Of a stretch of DNA of 64,000 bases, positions 27,209 to 39,311 are shown in pieces. Numbering within the stretch: the first letter of the stretch is position 1; the number at the start of each line of letters is the position of its first letter. A model generated the notes under the pieces. The model saw only the letters and a list, made by a program, of their open reading frames with translations, was not told where the DNA came from and did not search any database. The DNA is from Candidatus Saccharimonadota bacterium (lineage in GTDB: Bacteria; Patescibacteriota; Saccharimonadia; Saccharimonadales; UBA10212), in NCBI GenBank assembly GCA_016176605.1, contig JACOWW010000002.1, positions 336,968 through 400,967 on the forward strand, given 5' to 3'. Made by a program: the position numbers and the translations under genes.

Positions 27209-28405
27209 TTATTGAAATAGGTTCAGATCCTTAATTTCATCAGGCAAAAATCCCTTACTGTGTTTGAAGCCAGCCTGCCATTGGTAACTTTTCCCGTAAC
27301 CAAGGTCATTCATCAGCTTTGTCGGTGCGTTGCGCAGGTGCAGCGGCACCGGCAGGTCCGGGTGTTCGCGGGCAGCCAACAGTGCTCTTTTCATAACGTC
27401 CGTTACTTCCCTCGACTTAGGCGCCTTGGACATTATCGTAGCACAGTGGAACAGGTTAAATTGACACTCCGGCATACCAATGCGCTCTACTGCTTGGAAT
27501 GTTGATACAGCTAAATTCAATGCCGCCGGTGCGGCCATACCGATGTCTTCACTGGCAAAAATTACCATTCGGCGCGCGATAAATTTTGGATCCTCGCCGG
27601 CTTGAAGCATCCGCGCCATATAATAAAGCGCAGCTGTGGCGTGACCGGCGCGCATGGACTTTATGAAGGCGCTGATAATGTTGTAGTGGTTCTCACCAAG
27701 TTTATCGTAGCCAGGAATTTTAGCTTGCGCCGCAGTTTCAACTACTTGTCGTGTAATTTTGCCTTTGCTCAACTGCTCCGCCATTTCCAGAGTATTTAGG
27801 GCAATCCGTGCGTCGCCGCCGGACAGTTCGGCAATCTGTTCGATGGATTCTTTGGGTAAGCGCTTAGCTGTTAATTTCTCGGCCCTAGCCACTCGCTTGA
27901 TGATTTCGATAATTTCATCCTTGGATAACGGGTCTAGCACAATCACCCGACTACGGCTTAATAGCGGATTGATAACTTCAAAAGAAGGATTTTCGGTTGT
28001 GGCGCCGATAAGAGTCACCAGGCCGGATTCAACGTGCGGCAGAAAGGCATCTTGCTGGGCTTTGTTGAATCTGTGAATTTCGTCGACGAACAACACTGTT
28101 GCTTGTGAGCCACGGGTAGTATCTCCTTGCTGGTTTCTTCTAGCCCGCTCGACCACTTCAGTAACGTCGGCTTTGCCGGCCATAACAGCCGACATTTCCA
28201 CAAAATCGGCTTTCATTTCATTGGCTATAATTCGGGCCAAAGTAGTCTTGCCGCTGCCTGGAGGTCCCCAAAAAATCAGCGAAAAAGGCTTGCCAGTTTT
28301 TACTAACCTCTGCAACAGCTTACCTTTACCTAGCACATGGGCCTGGCCTACTACCTCACTTAAGCTTTGCGGCCGCATTCTGTCGGCCAACGGCGCCGTC
28401 TCCAT
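27209..28405 (-). CDS. rarA: Replication-associated recombination protein A (RarA/MgsA)
   Basis: LADRMRPQSLSEVVGQ, FWGPPGSGKTTLARIIA, GATTENPSFEVINPLLSR. Confidence 0.96.
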   Translation of the reverse strand: METAPLADRMRPQSLSEVVGQAHVLGKGKLLQRLVKTGKPFSLIFWGPPGSGKTTLARIIANEMKADFVEMSAVMAGKADVTEVVERARRNQQGDTTRGSQATVLFVDEIHRFNKAQQDAFLPHVESGLVTLIGATTENPSFEVINPLLSRSRVIVLDPLSKDEIIEIIKRVARAEKLTAKRLPKESIEQIAELSGGDARIALNTLEMAEQLSKGKITRQVVETAAQAKIPGYDKLGENHYNIISAFIKSMRAGHATAALYYMARMLQAGEDPKFIARRMVIFASEDIGMAAPAALNLAVSTFQAVERIGMPECQFNLFHCATIMSKAPKSREVTDVMKRALLAAREHPDLPVPLHLRNAPTKLMNDLGYGKSYQWQAGFKHSKGFLPDEIKDLNLFQ

Positions 28406-28529
28406 ATTTACATTATACCCCTGTTAGTCACTGTAGCCTCCGCCTGGGCCTTTTTATGCTCCTAAAATACTTAACAAGTCAAGTATTACTAAATTACCCG
28501 ATCGAGTAACTTAGTAATAGCTCTTTCTC

Positions 28530-29276
28530 CTATACTTGTATTCTGTTGAAGCGGTTGACGGCAAAGAATACACAGATGACTAACACCGCCGCAATGACAA
28601 TTAAATCGGTCGGCAGACTAAAGTGCCCTCCCCCAATCATGGTGTGCCGCAATGCATCAACACCATAACTTAGAGGGTTTATAGAAGCTAAAATCCTCAA
28701 CACGTCCGGCACGTTGGTTAGAGGATAGAGTGCGCTGGAAAGAAAGAATAGTGGAAAAATCAAGAAATTGTTGATGGCCTGGAAGCCCTGGAAATCTTCG
28801 ACCATGCTGGCCAGCCCCGCGCCAAAGCTGGCTAAAGTTAAAGCCAGGGCCATAACGATCAGCAGCGCCAGAGGCAGCAGCACCCAGTTCTGGGGCCGGA
28901 AACCAAAAGCGACGGCCACGATAAAAACCACAAGAGCTTGAATTATTGAAATAGTTGTCCCGCCCAAAGCGTTTCCCAGCAAAACTTTCACTCTTGGGAC
29001 GGGTGCGACCAGCATTTCTTTCAAAAACCCAAAACGCTTATCGAAAAGAATCTGAATACCCCAAAAAACGCCGGAAAATAGTAGAGTCTGCAAAATAATG
29101 CCAGGCACCAAAAACTGCAAATAATCCCCTTGCCCGGCCCGCTCAAAAACGGCACCAAGCCCATAACCGAGCGCCAGTAGGAACAAAATAGGCTGACCAA
29201 TGCTGCCGAAAATGCGGGAACGGGTGCGTAAATACCGCTTCATCTGCCGCCACCAAAGGATGTAAATAGCGTTCAT
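28530..29276 (-). CDS. ABC-2 type transporter permease
   Basis: RSRIFGSIGQPILFLLALGYGLG, six-TM ABC-2 pattern, adjacent ATPase. Confidence 0.9.
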   Translation of the reverse strand: MNAIYILWWRQMKRYLRTRSRIFGSIGQPILFLLALGYGLGAVFERAGQGDYLQFLVPGIILQTLLFSGVFWGIQILFDKRFGFLKEMLVAPVPRVKVLLGNALGGTTISIIQALVVFIVAVAFGFRPQNWVLLPLALLIVMALALTLASFGAGLASMVEDFQGFQAINNFLIFPLFFLSSALYPLTNVPDVLRILASINPLSYGVDALRHTMIGGGHFSLPTDLIVIAAVLVICVFFAVNRFNRIQV

Positions 29277-30118
29277 CGTAGTCTTCGGTTTAACAGGGCG
29301 CCGCGGACATTCAGGCCGCTAAAATCTTCGCTTACCTCATCTCGGATACCTTCGCCTGTCAGCTTCAAATAGGCCTGTTCGAGAGTTTTGGTTTTGGTCT
29401 TTTCGGTCAATTGCTTGGTCGTGCCTTCGGCGACAATCTTACCGTGATCGATAATGGCGATACGTTCCGCTATCTGCTCGGCTTCGTCTAAGTAATGGGT
29501 AGTAAAGAAAATGGTCATTCCTTCATTTTTGCTGAGTTTTCTAACATAGTCCCACAGCACATTACGAGTTTGGGTGTCGAGCCCAAGCGTTGGCTCATCC
29601 AGGAATAAAATCTTAGGATGATGCAGTAAACCGCGGGCGATTTCCAGCCGCCGGCGCATGCCACCTGAAAAAGTACGCACCAGCGAATCGCGGCGTTCCC
29701 AAAGATCAACTAATTTCATTAGATCTTCAATTCGTTTTTTATGCCCCGCTTTAGGCACGCCGTATAAAACGCAGTGAAATAACATATTTTCATAGGCCGT
29801 CAGTTCTTCTTCTAATGCTGGATCTTGAAAGACAATACCGAATGATTTGCGGGCACTGGCTTGGTCTTTTGTTACGTCGTGGCCATTAAGTAATAGCTGG
29901 CCGCTGGTCGGCCGCAGCATGGTGGTCAACATTTTGATGGTGGTGCTTTTGCCAGCGCCATTGGGACCAAGAAATGCAAAAATTTCACCCGGCATAACCC
30001 CAAAATTGACATGGTCAACCGCTTTGATATCTCCGAACGTCTTAACCACATCCCGCGCCTCAACCGCATACTTTGAACTCATACGAATATTTATTATACA
30101 AGACCGTAGTCCATTCAC
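29273..30118 (-). CDS. ABC transporter ATP-binding protein (DrrA-like)
   Basis: FLGPNGAGKSTTIKML, FSGGMRRRLEIARGLLHHPKILFLDEPTLGLD; probable start MSSKYAVEARD. Confidence 0.93.
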   Translation of the reverse strand: MNGLRSCIINIRMSSKYAVEARDVVKTFGDIKAVDHVNFGVMPGEIFAFLGPNGAGKSTTIKMLTTMLRPTSGQLLLNGHDVTKDQASARKSFGIVFQDPALEEELTAYENMLFHCVLYGVPKAGHKKRIEDLMKLVDLWERRDSLVRTFSGGMRRRLEIARGLLHHPKILFLDEPTLGLDTQTRNVLWDYVRKLSKNEGMTIFFTTHYLDEAEQIAERIAIIDHGKIVAEGTTKQLTEKTKTKTLEQAYLKLTGEGIRDEVSEDFSGLNVRGALLNRRLR

Positions 30119-30248
30119 CGTTCACCGTTATCCGTGCGTTATCCGTTTACAGTTATCCATGAAGCTCAATGGTTAATGCCTGCCCTCCGTAACCTTGGTG
30201 AAGGAGGGGCTAATGGTAAATGTATGGTAAAGGGTAAATGGCCAATGG

Positions 30249-31577
30249 TTAATGGCCGATAATATCGGCGATGGGGCTACCAGGCTTATATGTTTTTAGG
30301 TCGTCGGCGTTCAGTGCCCAGCACTCCAGCACCGGCTGGAGGATTTGCCAACTGGCCAGCACCTCTTCACTGCTGGCAAACAAGCTGTGGTTGCCGCGCA
30401 TGGCATCAACTATAACCATTTCATAAGCATCGGGTAAGCGCCCAGGAAAGTGCTGATCATAATCAAAACTCCACTTGAGTTTTTGCAGTTTCCGTTCGTA
30501 GCCTGGCTCTTTGGCCCACAGGTCTAACTCAATGCCTTCGTCTGGTTGGATTTTAAAAGCTAATTCGTTGGCGGCCGATGCCGAAGTCTTTTTGAAATTG
30601 ACTCTAATCTCTGTTAATTTCCGATCCAAATTCTTGCCAGTCATAAGCCTTACTGGCACGCCTTGCCATCGAGGATCGGTGGACTGAAACTTTAGGGACA
30701 CGAAAGTTTCCACGGCGCTGCCGGGATTACTGACTTCAGCTTGATAGCCTTCATATTGCGCCCGCTGGACAACTTCTGTGCATTTGTCTTTGGATATTGG
30801 TGCAATAGCCTGAAGGGCGGCCAGGCGGCGGCGGGGAATTTCATCAAAATCAAAAATGTCACTGCACGGTTCCATCAAGACAAGCGCGGTTAATTGTAAT
30901 AAGTGACTTTGATAATCACGCAGTGCGCCTGTGCTCTCATAAAAATGGGCGCGGCCTTCAATGCCAATTTTTTCGCTAGCTATAATTTCTACGCTTTCTA
31001 TAAACTGGTTGTTCCAGATGTCGCGGAAAATCGTGTTGCTGCCTAAAAAAACGGTGATATTTTGAGCCATTTCTTTGGCCAGGTAATGGTCGATGCGGTA
31101 AACTTGGTCCTGCGAAAAATATTTACCGATATGCGCTGCCATCTCCTGGGCCGAGCGCAGGTCATAACCAAAGGGCTTTTCGAGCAGTAACTTTGTGTAA
31201 GATTTGCTTAGGCCAGATTTACCCAGCCAGCCAGCGATGGCCTCAGCCGCAGCCGGTGGTACCGATAAGTAAAAAATGACTTGGGGTTGTTGTGAGAATT
31301 CCTGGCTTAATTTTTCTAAGCGGCCTTTAAGTTTTTCGTAGTCTGCCCCATCTGATAAGTTCATAGTGAACATCTGGCTATAGTCCTTGAGGTTTTTTTC
31401 GCCGGCGCCAAAGACTTCATCAACGCCCACTTGGCGCCGGGAAACCCCTAAAACTTTGAAGTCCTTGCCAATATCGGTGCTTTTACAAATTTCGGACAGG
31501 GCTGGCAAGAGGAAGCGGCGCGATAAATCACCGGTGATGCCAAAAATAACTAATATCGTCGGCGGTAATTTTTCCAT
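30249..31577 (-). CDS. zwf: Glucose-6-phosphate 1-dehydrogenase
   Basis: VIFGITGDLSRRFLLPAL, LLEKPFGYDL, YRIDHYLAKEMAQNI. Confidence 0.96.
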   Translation of the reverse strand: MEKLPPTILVIFGITGDLSRRFLLPALSEICKSTDIGKDFKVLGVSRRQVGVDEVFGAGEKNLKDYSQMFTMNLSDGADYEKLKGRLEKLSQEFSQQPQVIFYLSVPPAAAEAIAGWLGKSGLSKSYTKLLLEKPFGYDLRSAQEMAAHIGKYFSQDQVYRIDHYLAKEMAQNITVFLGSNTIFRDIWNNQFIESVEIIASEKIGIEGRAHFYESTGALRDYQSHLLQLTALVLMEPCSDIFDFDEIPRRRLAALQAIAPISKDKCTEVVQRAQYEGYQAEVSNPGSAVETFVSLKFQSTDPRWQGVPVRLMTGKNLDRKLTEIRVNFKKTSASAANELAFKIQPDEGIELDLWAKEPGYERKLQKLKWSFDYDQHFPGRLPDAYEMVIVDAMRGNHSLFASSEEVLASWQILQPVLECWALNADDLKTYKPGSPIADIIGH

Positions 31578-31784
31578 GTTTATAAGTATACTCGGAGCCA
31601 GCGTAAAACCAGCGCTGACCCTTGAATAATAAGGAGTTGGCTGTTATACTGCCACACGAATGAGTTTTAGGGGACGAGAAACGACCGGTCCGCCAGCTGG
31701 CGGATATCCAGCCGTTCGCACCGCTATGCCCGGTAGCGAGTCCGCCGAGGCGGATCTACTACCGGGTAGGGGTGGGAGCTAGCA

Positions 31785-32600
31785 GTGCTAGTTCCGTTTT
31801 TTGCCGCCGAAGGAGCCGCGCCGCTAGCGGCCGAAAAGCTTTTTAATATCGGCCCATTTTCTTTTACTAACAGTATGCTGTTCGGCCTGATAACGGTCGT
31901 CTTTACACTTACCATTTTTGGCCTGGCCGCCCGCGCCAGCCACACCTGGCCCAAAAGCCGGCTGGCCTTTTATATCGAAAGTTTGGTAGAGCTAGTTTTT
32001 AATTTAATGACCGAAAGCTTTGGCGACCGTAAAAAAGCCGCCCGCCATTTTCCGCTGCTGCTAAGCCTTTTTATTTTTATTCTAGCTGCTAATTTAAGCG
32101 GTCTGCTGCCGGGCGTCGGCAGTTTGTCGGTCAATGTCAATGGAGAGCATACTTCATTATTTAGAGCCTTCACAACTGATCTCAATTCGACTCTGGCCAT
32201 GGCTGTTTTGAGCCTGAGTGTCGTGCATATCTATGCCCTCAGGGAGCTTGGTGGTGTCGGCCGGTTCCGGCATTATTTTTCGGGTAATTTACTCAACCCC
32301 ATGAACATATTAATTGGGATAAATGAGGTCTTTGGCGAAGTGCTGCGGCTGGTAACGCTATCGCTGCGGCTTTTTGGAGTTATTTATGGCGGCGAGGCTT
32401 TGCTGCACGCCATTTCGCAGCTGGCTGGCAATTTTGCCTGGGCAGCCTCATTGCCTATCTTTTTTCTGGAAATATTTTTCTCGCTCGTTCAGGCCTATTT
32501 GTTTATGATGTTAACAGCCACCTATCTGGTGATGGCGGTGTCGCATGAAGGTGAAACCAAATCGCACTCGCCTCAACCGGCAACAGCGGGAGGGTCATAA
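31785..32600 (+). CDS. atpB: F0F1 ATP synthase subunit a
   Basis: LSLRLFGVIYGGEALLHAI, operon position. Confidence 0.94.
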   Translation: MLVPFFAAEGAAPLAAEKLFNIGPFSFTNSMLFGLITVVFTLTIFGLAARASHTWPKSRLAFYIESLVELVFNLMTESFGDRKKAARHFPLLLSLFIFILAANLSGLLPGVGSLSVNVNGEHTSLFRAFTTDLNSTLAMAVLSLSVVHIYALRELGGVGRFRHYFSGNLLNPMNILIGINEVFGEVLRLVTLSLRLFGVIYGGEALLHAISQLAGNFAWAASLPIFFLEIFFSLVQAYLFMMLTATYLVMAVSHEGETKSHSPQPATAGGS

Positions 32601-32626
32601 AAAATGTTAATTAATAATAACCCACC

Positions 32627-32647
32627 ATCCCGACGATACGTCGGGAT
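32627..32647. repeat. Hairpin palindrome ATCCCGACG-ATA-CGTCGGGAT between atpB and atpE
   Basis: Perfect 9-bp arms. Confidence 0.8.
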
Positions 32648-32667
32648 TGCGGGCGAAGGGAGTAACT

Positions 32668-32880
32668 ATGGATATAGATCCATCATTAATTAAGGGGCTA
32701 ACCATCGGCCTGGGCGCCATCGGCCCGGCTATCGGTATCGGCCTGATCGGCGCAGCCGTGGTCAGCGCAGTCGGCCGCAACCCGGAGATCCAAGGTAAAA
32801 TCCTGTCCACGGCATTCATTATGATCGGCTTGGTCGACGCCGTCTTAGCTTTTGTCCTGCTTATCCTGTTTACCACGTAA
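32668..32880 (+). CDS. atpE: F0F1 ATP synthase subunit c
   Basis: MDIDPSLIKGLTIGLGAIGPAIGIGLIGAAVVSAVGRNPE; downstream start in ORF 32647-32880. Confidence 0.94.
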   Translation: MDIDPSLIKGLTIGLGAIGPAIGIGLIGAAVVSAVGRNPEIQGKILSTAFIMIGLVDAVLAFVLLILFTT

Positions 32881-32891
32881 GGGGTCCGTAA

Positions 32892-33428
32892 TTGCTTAAT
32901 ATTCCAACACAATTTGCTGAAGTTAGCAGTTCCGAAAGCGGAATTGGGGCTTTTAATATCAATCTTAAGTCCTTTATCTTCCAGTTGATTACCTTCGTGA
33001 TCGTACTGTTGGTGTTTAAGCGCTGGGTTTTGCCGCCGCTTATTAAGACACTTGAGGACCGCCGTCAAACGCTCGAAAAAAGTTTGATCCAAGCTAAAGA
33101 AACAGAGGAGGCGCTGGCGCGGGCCGAGGCCAAAGCCGAAGAAATTATTACCAAAGCCAGGACTCAAGCTGACAACGCCCTGCGTGATGCCAAGAAATCG
33201 GCTGAGGGGGTCATTGTTGATGCCGAAACGGCTGCCGCCCAGCGGGCAGCGTTGATTATCAAAGATGCCCAGGCCCAGCTGGCGCAGGAGCGAGCTAAAC
33301 TGCACGAGGAGCTAAAGGCTGAATTGGCTGAACTCGTAGCCAACGCGACCGAGGTTGTCCTGCGCCAAAAACTCGATGAAAAGAACGACCGTAAACTAAT
33401 AGAGCAGTCGCTTAGGGAGATAGCATGA
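32892..33428 (+). CDS. atpF: F0F1 ATP synthase subunit b
   Basis: TM segment then long charged coiled coil, operon position. Confidence 0.92.
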   Translation: MLNIPTQFAEVSSSESGIGAFNINLKSFIFQLITFVIVLLVFKRWVLPPLIKTLEDRRQTLEKSLIQAKETEEALARAEAKAEEIITKARTQADNALRDAKKSAEGVIVDAETAAAQRAALIIKDAQAQLAQERAKLHEELKAELAELVANATEVVLRQKLDEKNDRKLIEQSLREIA

Positions 33429-33823
33429 GTCTAAGACTATCTCGCCGCGCTCTGGCTCGCTACGCCACTGACCAGTTACTATCTGGTAGTTCGGCCAAGA
33501 CTATTGCCAAGCATTTAGCGGCTGTTTTGATCGACAGCCGCCGCGAAAAGGACGCTCAGCCGCTGCTGGACGATATTAACTATGAGCTGCAGAGCCGCGG
33601 CCAGCTGGCGTCGGCTACGGTAACTACTGCCAGCCAGCTGCCAGCCAGCTTAAAAAACGAGGTTGCCGACCTGGTTAAAAAACTAGCTGGGGTACGGCAA
33701 GTTATTGTGGATGAACGAATAGACAAGGCAGTTATTGGTGGCGTTCGGGTGGAAACGGCCGACCGCACATGGGATAAAACAGTCACTGCCCAACTTAATA
33801 AACTCAAGGAGATAACATCGTGA
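33425..33823 (+). CDS. atpH: F0F1 ATP synthase subunit delta
   Basis: Operon position; C-terminal DKAVIGGVRVETADRTWDKTVTAQLNKLK. Confidence 0.88.
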   Translation: MSLRLSRRALARYATDQLLSGSSAKTIAKHLAAVLIDSRREKDAQPLLDDINYELQSRGQLASATVTTASQLPASLKNEVADLVKKLAGVRQVIVDERIDKAVIGGVRVETADRTWDKTVTAQLNKLKEITS

Positions 33824-33929
33824 CTACGTCACTCCATTTATCATTTACCAAATGTTCTCTGTTCAATGTTAAATTAATGTTTAATGTTCAATGTGAATTG
33901 ATCAATGAGCCGACGCTAGGAGGCGTGTA

Positions 33930-35483
33930 GTGGCGAAGCTCGATACGCAAGTAAAATCACTAGCCGAAGAAGTCCAAAGTGCTATTGCCAAGCTCAAGCA
34001 GCAAGGCCAGGAAAAATCTTCGGGCATTGTTACCCGCGTCGGTGACGGCGTAGCCTGGATCTGGGGCTTGCGCGACGTCGGCTACGCCGAAATGATCGAG
34101 ATCGAAGGTATAAGCGGCAAAGTCACTGCCTTCGCCCTCAATTTACTAGAGGATGAAATTGGTGCCGTACTGCTGGGCGAAGACGAAGAAGTACGGGCTG
34201 GCGCCCGAGTTCGCACCAGCGGCCAAGTTTTGTCTGTGCCCGTCGGACCGGAATTGGTTGGCCGTGTGGTCGACCCCTTGGGCCGTCCGTTAGACGGCAA
34301 AGGCGCGATAAAGACCAAGGCTTATGGTGCTGTCGAAAATCCAGCGCCTGGCGTTATAGATCGCAAGAGTGTCCACGAACCTCTATTAACCGGAGTTACA
34401 GCCATCGACGCCATGGTACCTATCGGCCGCGGACAGCGTGAGCTGATTATCGGCGACCGCCAGACCGGTAAGACAGCCATTGCCGTCGATACCATGATTA
34501 ACCAAGCCAAACAAAAAACAGATGTTATCAATATCTATGTGGCTATCGGCCAAAAAAATGCCCGTATTGCCCGCTTGACCGAGCGCCTCAAGCGCGAAGG
34601 TGTGATGGACCAAACAATTATTGTCGCTACCAGTGCTTCGGACCCAGCTTCGCTCCAATACTTGGCCCCTTATGCTGGCGCAGCTATTGGCGAATGGTTC
34701 CGCAATAATAAGGGGCACGCTTTAATTATTTATGACGATCTTTCCAAACATGCTGTAGCCTATCGGCAAATGTCGCTGCTGCTGCGCCGACCACCCGGCC
34801 GCGAAGCTTACCCTGGCGATGTTTTTTATCTACATTCGCGGCTACTGGAACGTGCCGCCAAGCTGTCTGATAAATTAGGCGGCGGCAGTTTAACGGCCCT
34901 GCCGATTATCGAAACCCAGGCCGGTGACGTGTCAGCTTATATACCGACCAACGTTATTTCTATCACCGACGGCCAAATATATTTGGAAACTGATCTCTTT
35001 TATCAGGGTATTCGTCCGGCCATCTCGGTCGGCTTATCTGTCTCGCGCGTTGGCGGCGCCGCCCAGCCCAAAGCTATCCGTTCGGTGGCCGGCTCGCTGC
35101 GCCTTGACCTGGCCCAGTTCCGCGAACTGGCGGCTTTCTCACAATTTTCTAGCGACCTTGACGCCCAAACCCAGGCCCGCCTGGCCCGCGGCCAGCTGCT
35201 GACCGAAATTTTAAAACAGCCCCAGTATTCATCGCTGGCTATCTGGCAGCAAGTTGCTGGCATTTTGGCCGCCACCGATGGCGCATTTGATGGCCTGCCA
35301 ATCGCAAGTGTCAAGCCAGCCCAGATGGCCTTGCTCAGCGCTCTAGCCCAAAAACATCCAAAAGTTGTTACTGAACTTCAGACTGGTGCCGCCCCCAGCG
35401 AAAGTGTCAAGAAAACAATTATGGACGTTGCTACGCAAATAGCTAAGCAGTATCACGGAGCGAAGAAGGAGGAAACGAAATGA
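33930..35483 (+). CDS. atpA: F0F1 ATP synthase subunit alpha
   Basis: [21 protein letters not shown] start. Confidence 0.98.
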   Translation: MAKLDTQVKSLAEEVQSAIAKLKQQGQEKSSGIVTRVGDGVAWIWGLRDVGYAEMIEIEGISGKVTAFALNLLEDEIGAVLLGEDEEVRAGARVRTSGQVLSVPVGPELVGRVVDPLGRPLDGKGAIKTKAYGAVENPAPGVIDRKSVHEPLLTGVTAIDAMVPIGRGQRELIIGDRQTGKTAIAVDTMINQAKQKTDVINIYVAIGQKNARIARLTERLKREGVMDQTIIVATSASDPASLQYLAPYAGAAIGEWFRNNKGHALIIYDDLSKHAVAYRQMSLLLRRPPGREAYPGDVFYLHSRLLERAAKLSDKLGGGSLTALPIIETQAGDVSAYIPTNVISITDGQIYLETDLFYQGIRPAISVGLSVSRVGGAAQPKAIRSVAGSLRLDLAQFRELAAFSQFSSDLDAQTQARLARGQLLTEILKQPQYSSLAIWQQVAGILAATDGAFDGLPIASVKPAQMALLSALAQKHPKVVTELQTGAAPSESVKKTIMDVATQIAKQYHGAKKEETK

Positions 35484-35628
35484 CCCCTTCGCTCCAATCT
35501 TCAAACTTCAAACCTCAAACATCAGAAAAATTTCAAATATCAAAGTTCAAACTTTGGTGTTTGGTGTTTGGTGTTTCTTTGATTTTTGATGTTTGGTTAT
35601 TGAACTTTGCCTCCGGAGGAGGCGTTTG

Positions 35629-36495
35629 ATGGCTCAGACTAAGATAATTCAGCGTCGAATCCGCTCGGTTAAAAATGCCAAGCAGATTACTAAGGCCTTG
35701 GAGGTAGTGGCCGCCAGCCGTATGCGCCGGGTGGTTGAGGCCGTAGCGCGCAGCCGAACTTACGGTAACCTGTCAGCCGCAATCATGCGGCGTATTGCCA
35801 CCAGCTATGAAGCCAAGACACACCCTTACTTTGCACCCAGCAGTGATAAACCTACGCTTTATATAGTTATGACTTCCGACCGCGGCCAGGCCGGAGCTTT
35901 CAATTCTAATGTTTTTAACCTGGCACTAGACGATTTTAAAGCGGATAAAGCTCGGCCGCAGGTCTTGGTCTTTGGCCGCAAAGGCGCCCGTTTTTTTGCC
36001 CAACTGGCCGGCATTGACCTAGTTGGAGCTTACGAAGACATTGCTGACATACCCGAAGCTAATGTTTTCTCGCCAGTTTTAGATCTTATCGCCGACGCCG
36101 TGAATGAAGGCAAAACTGGCACTGTTAAGGTTATTTATACCGAGTTTTTGTCGCCGCTAAGCCAAAGAACCACTTCCTTTCAACTGCTGCCAATAGATGT
36201 GCCAACTGAAGCCGAAAACCAGCTGCCCAAAGAAATAGCCTATGAATTCGAGCCGGAAATTGGCGACGTTTTAGATGAAGGCATCAAACTCTATTTTGAA
36301 GCCCACCTGATGCAGGCCAAAATTGAAGCGGCCGCCTCTGAGCACGCTATGCGCATGGTCGCCATGGGCAATGCCAACCGTAACGCTTCGGATCTCATCG
36401 ATGATTTAACATTGGAACTTAATGCTACCCGCCAAGCGGCCATAACACAGGAAATAGCAGAAATAACAGGGGGAGCAGCAGCTATTTCCCAGTAG
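35629..36495 (+). CDS. atpG: F0F1 ATP synthase subunit gamma
   Basis: IIQRRIRSVKNAKQITKALEVVAASRMRR, LNATRQAAITQEIAEITGGAAA. Confidence 0.95.
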   Translation: MAQTKIIQRRIRSVKNAKQITKALEVVAASRMRRVVEAVARSRTYGNLSAAIMRRIATSYEAKTHPYFAPSSDKPTLYIVMTSDRGQAGAFNSNVFNLALDDFKADKARPQVLVFGRKGARFFAQLAGIDLVGAYEDIADIPEANVFSPVLDLIADAVNEGKTGTVKVIYTEFLSPLSQRTTSFQLLPIDVPTEAENQLPKEIAYEFEPEIGDVLDEGIKLYFEAHLMQAKIEAAASEHAMRMVAMGNANRNASDLIDDLTLELNATRQAAITQEIAEITGGAAAISQ

Positions 36496-37967
<1,472 letters not shown>

Positions 37968-37968
<1 letters not shown>

Positions 37969-38393
37969 TGCTTAAGTTTCAATTAGTTTCTATTACGGGC
38001 ACTAAATATGATGACGAAGCTTATGAGGTTTTGGTGCCTACCCGAGCCGGTGTGGTTAGTATATTTGAACAACACATGCCTATGGTTTCAGCCGCCCAGC
38101 CTGGAGTTTTGAGCGTACGCAAAAAAAGCAGCGACCCGGACAGTGCTATGGAGAATTTTGCCATTAACGGCGGCATCGTTGAGGTAGACGGCAAGACTGT
38201 GCGCTTCGTGGCTGACGACGTAACAACCACCGACGAAGTTAGCGAACAAGAAGCGGCGGCGGCCCATAAACGAGCCGAGGAGTTAGTCAAAAACGCGCCC
38301 AACCAAACGGCTCTTCACGAAGCCCACCGCTTGTTGCATCATAGCAGTGCCCAGCTACAAATCGCCAAACTCAAAAAACGCCACCACAGATAG
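37968..38393 (+). CDS. atpC: F0F1 ATP synthase subunit epsilon
   Basis: Operon position, MLKFQLVSITGTKYDDEAYEVLVPTRAGVVSIFEQHMPMVS. Confidence 0.92.
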
Positions 38394-38595
38394 CTCACCC
38401 CTAATTTTCCCGGACGCTGTCTCACCGTGAGTAGTTGCCTGTCAAAAATAAGTTTGGCATTGGAACTCCTCGTGATTTATCCACTGGATAAATCACTTCG
38501 TCAGACAGCCAAAACCAGCCAAGCACACTTATTTATTGACAACATCTAATCAGGGCTTCGGCAGATGTCCGGGATAAAACTAGGGGTTCGCTTAG
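38394..38595 (-). ncRNA. Structured RNA candidate, family 1 copy B
   Basis: Minus strand GCTTGGCTGGTTTTGGCTGTCTGACGA + GTGATTTATCC-AGT-GGATAAATCAC + GAGGAGTTCC; closing helix 38398-38415/38567-38586. Confidence 0.6.
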
Positions 38596-38613
38596 TAATT
38601 ACTAAATACAAAC

Positions 38614-38637
38614 AAATGCTTGACTAGTCAAGCATTT
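38614..38637. repeat. Perfect 24-bp palindrome AAATGCTTGACTAGTCAAGCATTT
   Basis: Perfect dyad; related palindromes at 20163, 28466, 41609, 48982. Confidence 0.85.
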
Positions 38638-38675
38638 TTACGGTGGATTGGTTTACTTTTTGCTATGATTGACTT

Positions 38676-39311
38676 GTGATTGAGCATATCTGGTTTGATT
38701 TTGGCGGTACACTTTACAAAGAAACTTCTAAGTTCAATAGCATTCATGACAAGCATCGATATGCGATCTATGCTGGATTAACCAATCAGCCAGATCTCCG
38801 TATAGCTAAACGAAACTACGATAAACTTTACAAGAAATATGGCAGTAACTCCGCAACCTTTAGATCACTCGGTGTTCCCTCTGACTACTGGATGAAGGAG
38901 TTCGAGAAATTAGATCTAGCCGATTTGCTTAAACCCAACTCTGAAATAATTAATACACTCAGGGTAATTAAAGAGAGGGTACCAATATCTCTTTTTACCA
39001 ACATTCGACCGGCAAAAATTGAGGATATGCTAGGAAAACTAGAAATACCGGTTGATTATTTTACTCATATGCTAAGTGGCGATGATGTTAAGGAAAGAAA
39101 ACCACATTTGGAAGGATTTCATAAAATGGTAAGTTTATCTGAACTTCCTGCTGATAAAATCATGTATGTCGGTGATAGGATTGATGTCGATATTAAGCCT
39201 GCCAAACAAGTCGGTATGGTAACCTGTCTTGTTTGGTCTACCTCGTCAGTAGCAGATTATTCAGCGCCTTCTTTCGGAGATTTATGGGAAATAGTCCTTA
39301 GGGAAAGGTAG
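38676..39311 (+). CDS. HAD-family hydrolase
   Basis: IWFDFGGTLYKE, SLFTNIRPAKIEDML, KIMYVGDRIDVDIKPAKQVGM. Confidence 0.88.
   Translation: MIEHIWFDFGGTLYKETSKFNSIHDKHRYAIYAGLTNQPDLRIAKRNYDKLYKKYGSNSATFRSLGVPSDYWMKEFEKLDLADLLKPNSEIINTLRVIKERVPISLFTNIRPAKIEDMLGKLEIPVDYFTHMLSGDDVKERKPHLEGFHKMVSLSELPADKIMYVGDRIDVDIKPAKQVGMVTCLVWSTSSVADYSAPSFGDLWEIVLRER

Noticed and set aside
32668-32880. Na+-type ATP synthase c-ring
   Set aside because: I could not support a Na+-binding signature by eye; the carboxylate context (LVDAVLAFVL) does not resolve ion specificity.
38398-38586. Family 1 copy B as a simple atp operon terminator
   Set aside because: It is too large and multibranched, is homologous to copies in other contexts and orientations, and has conserved loop motifs.
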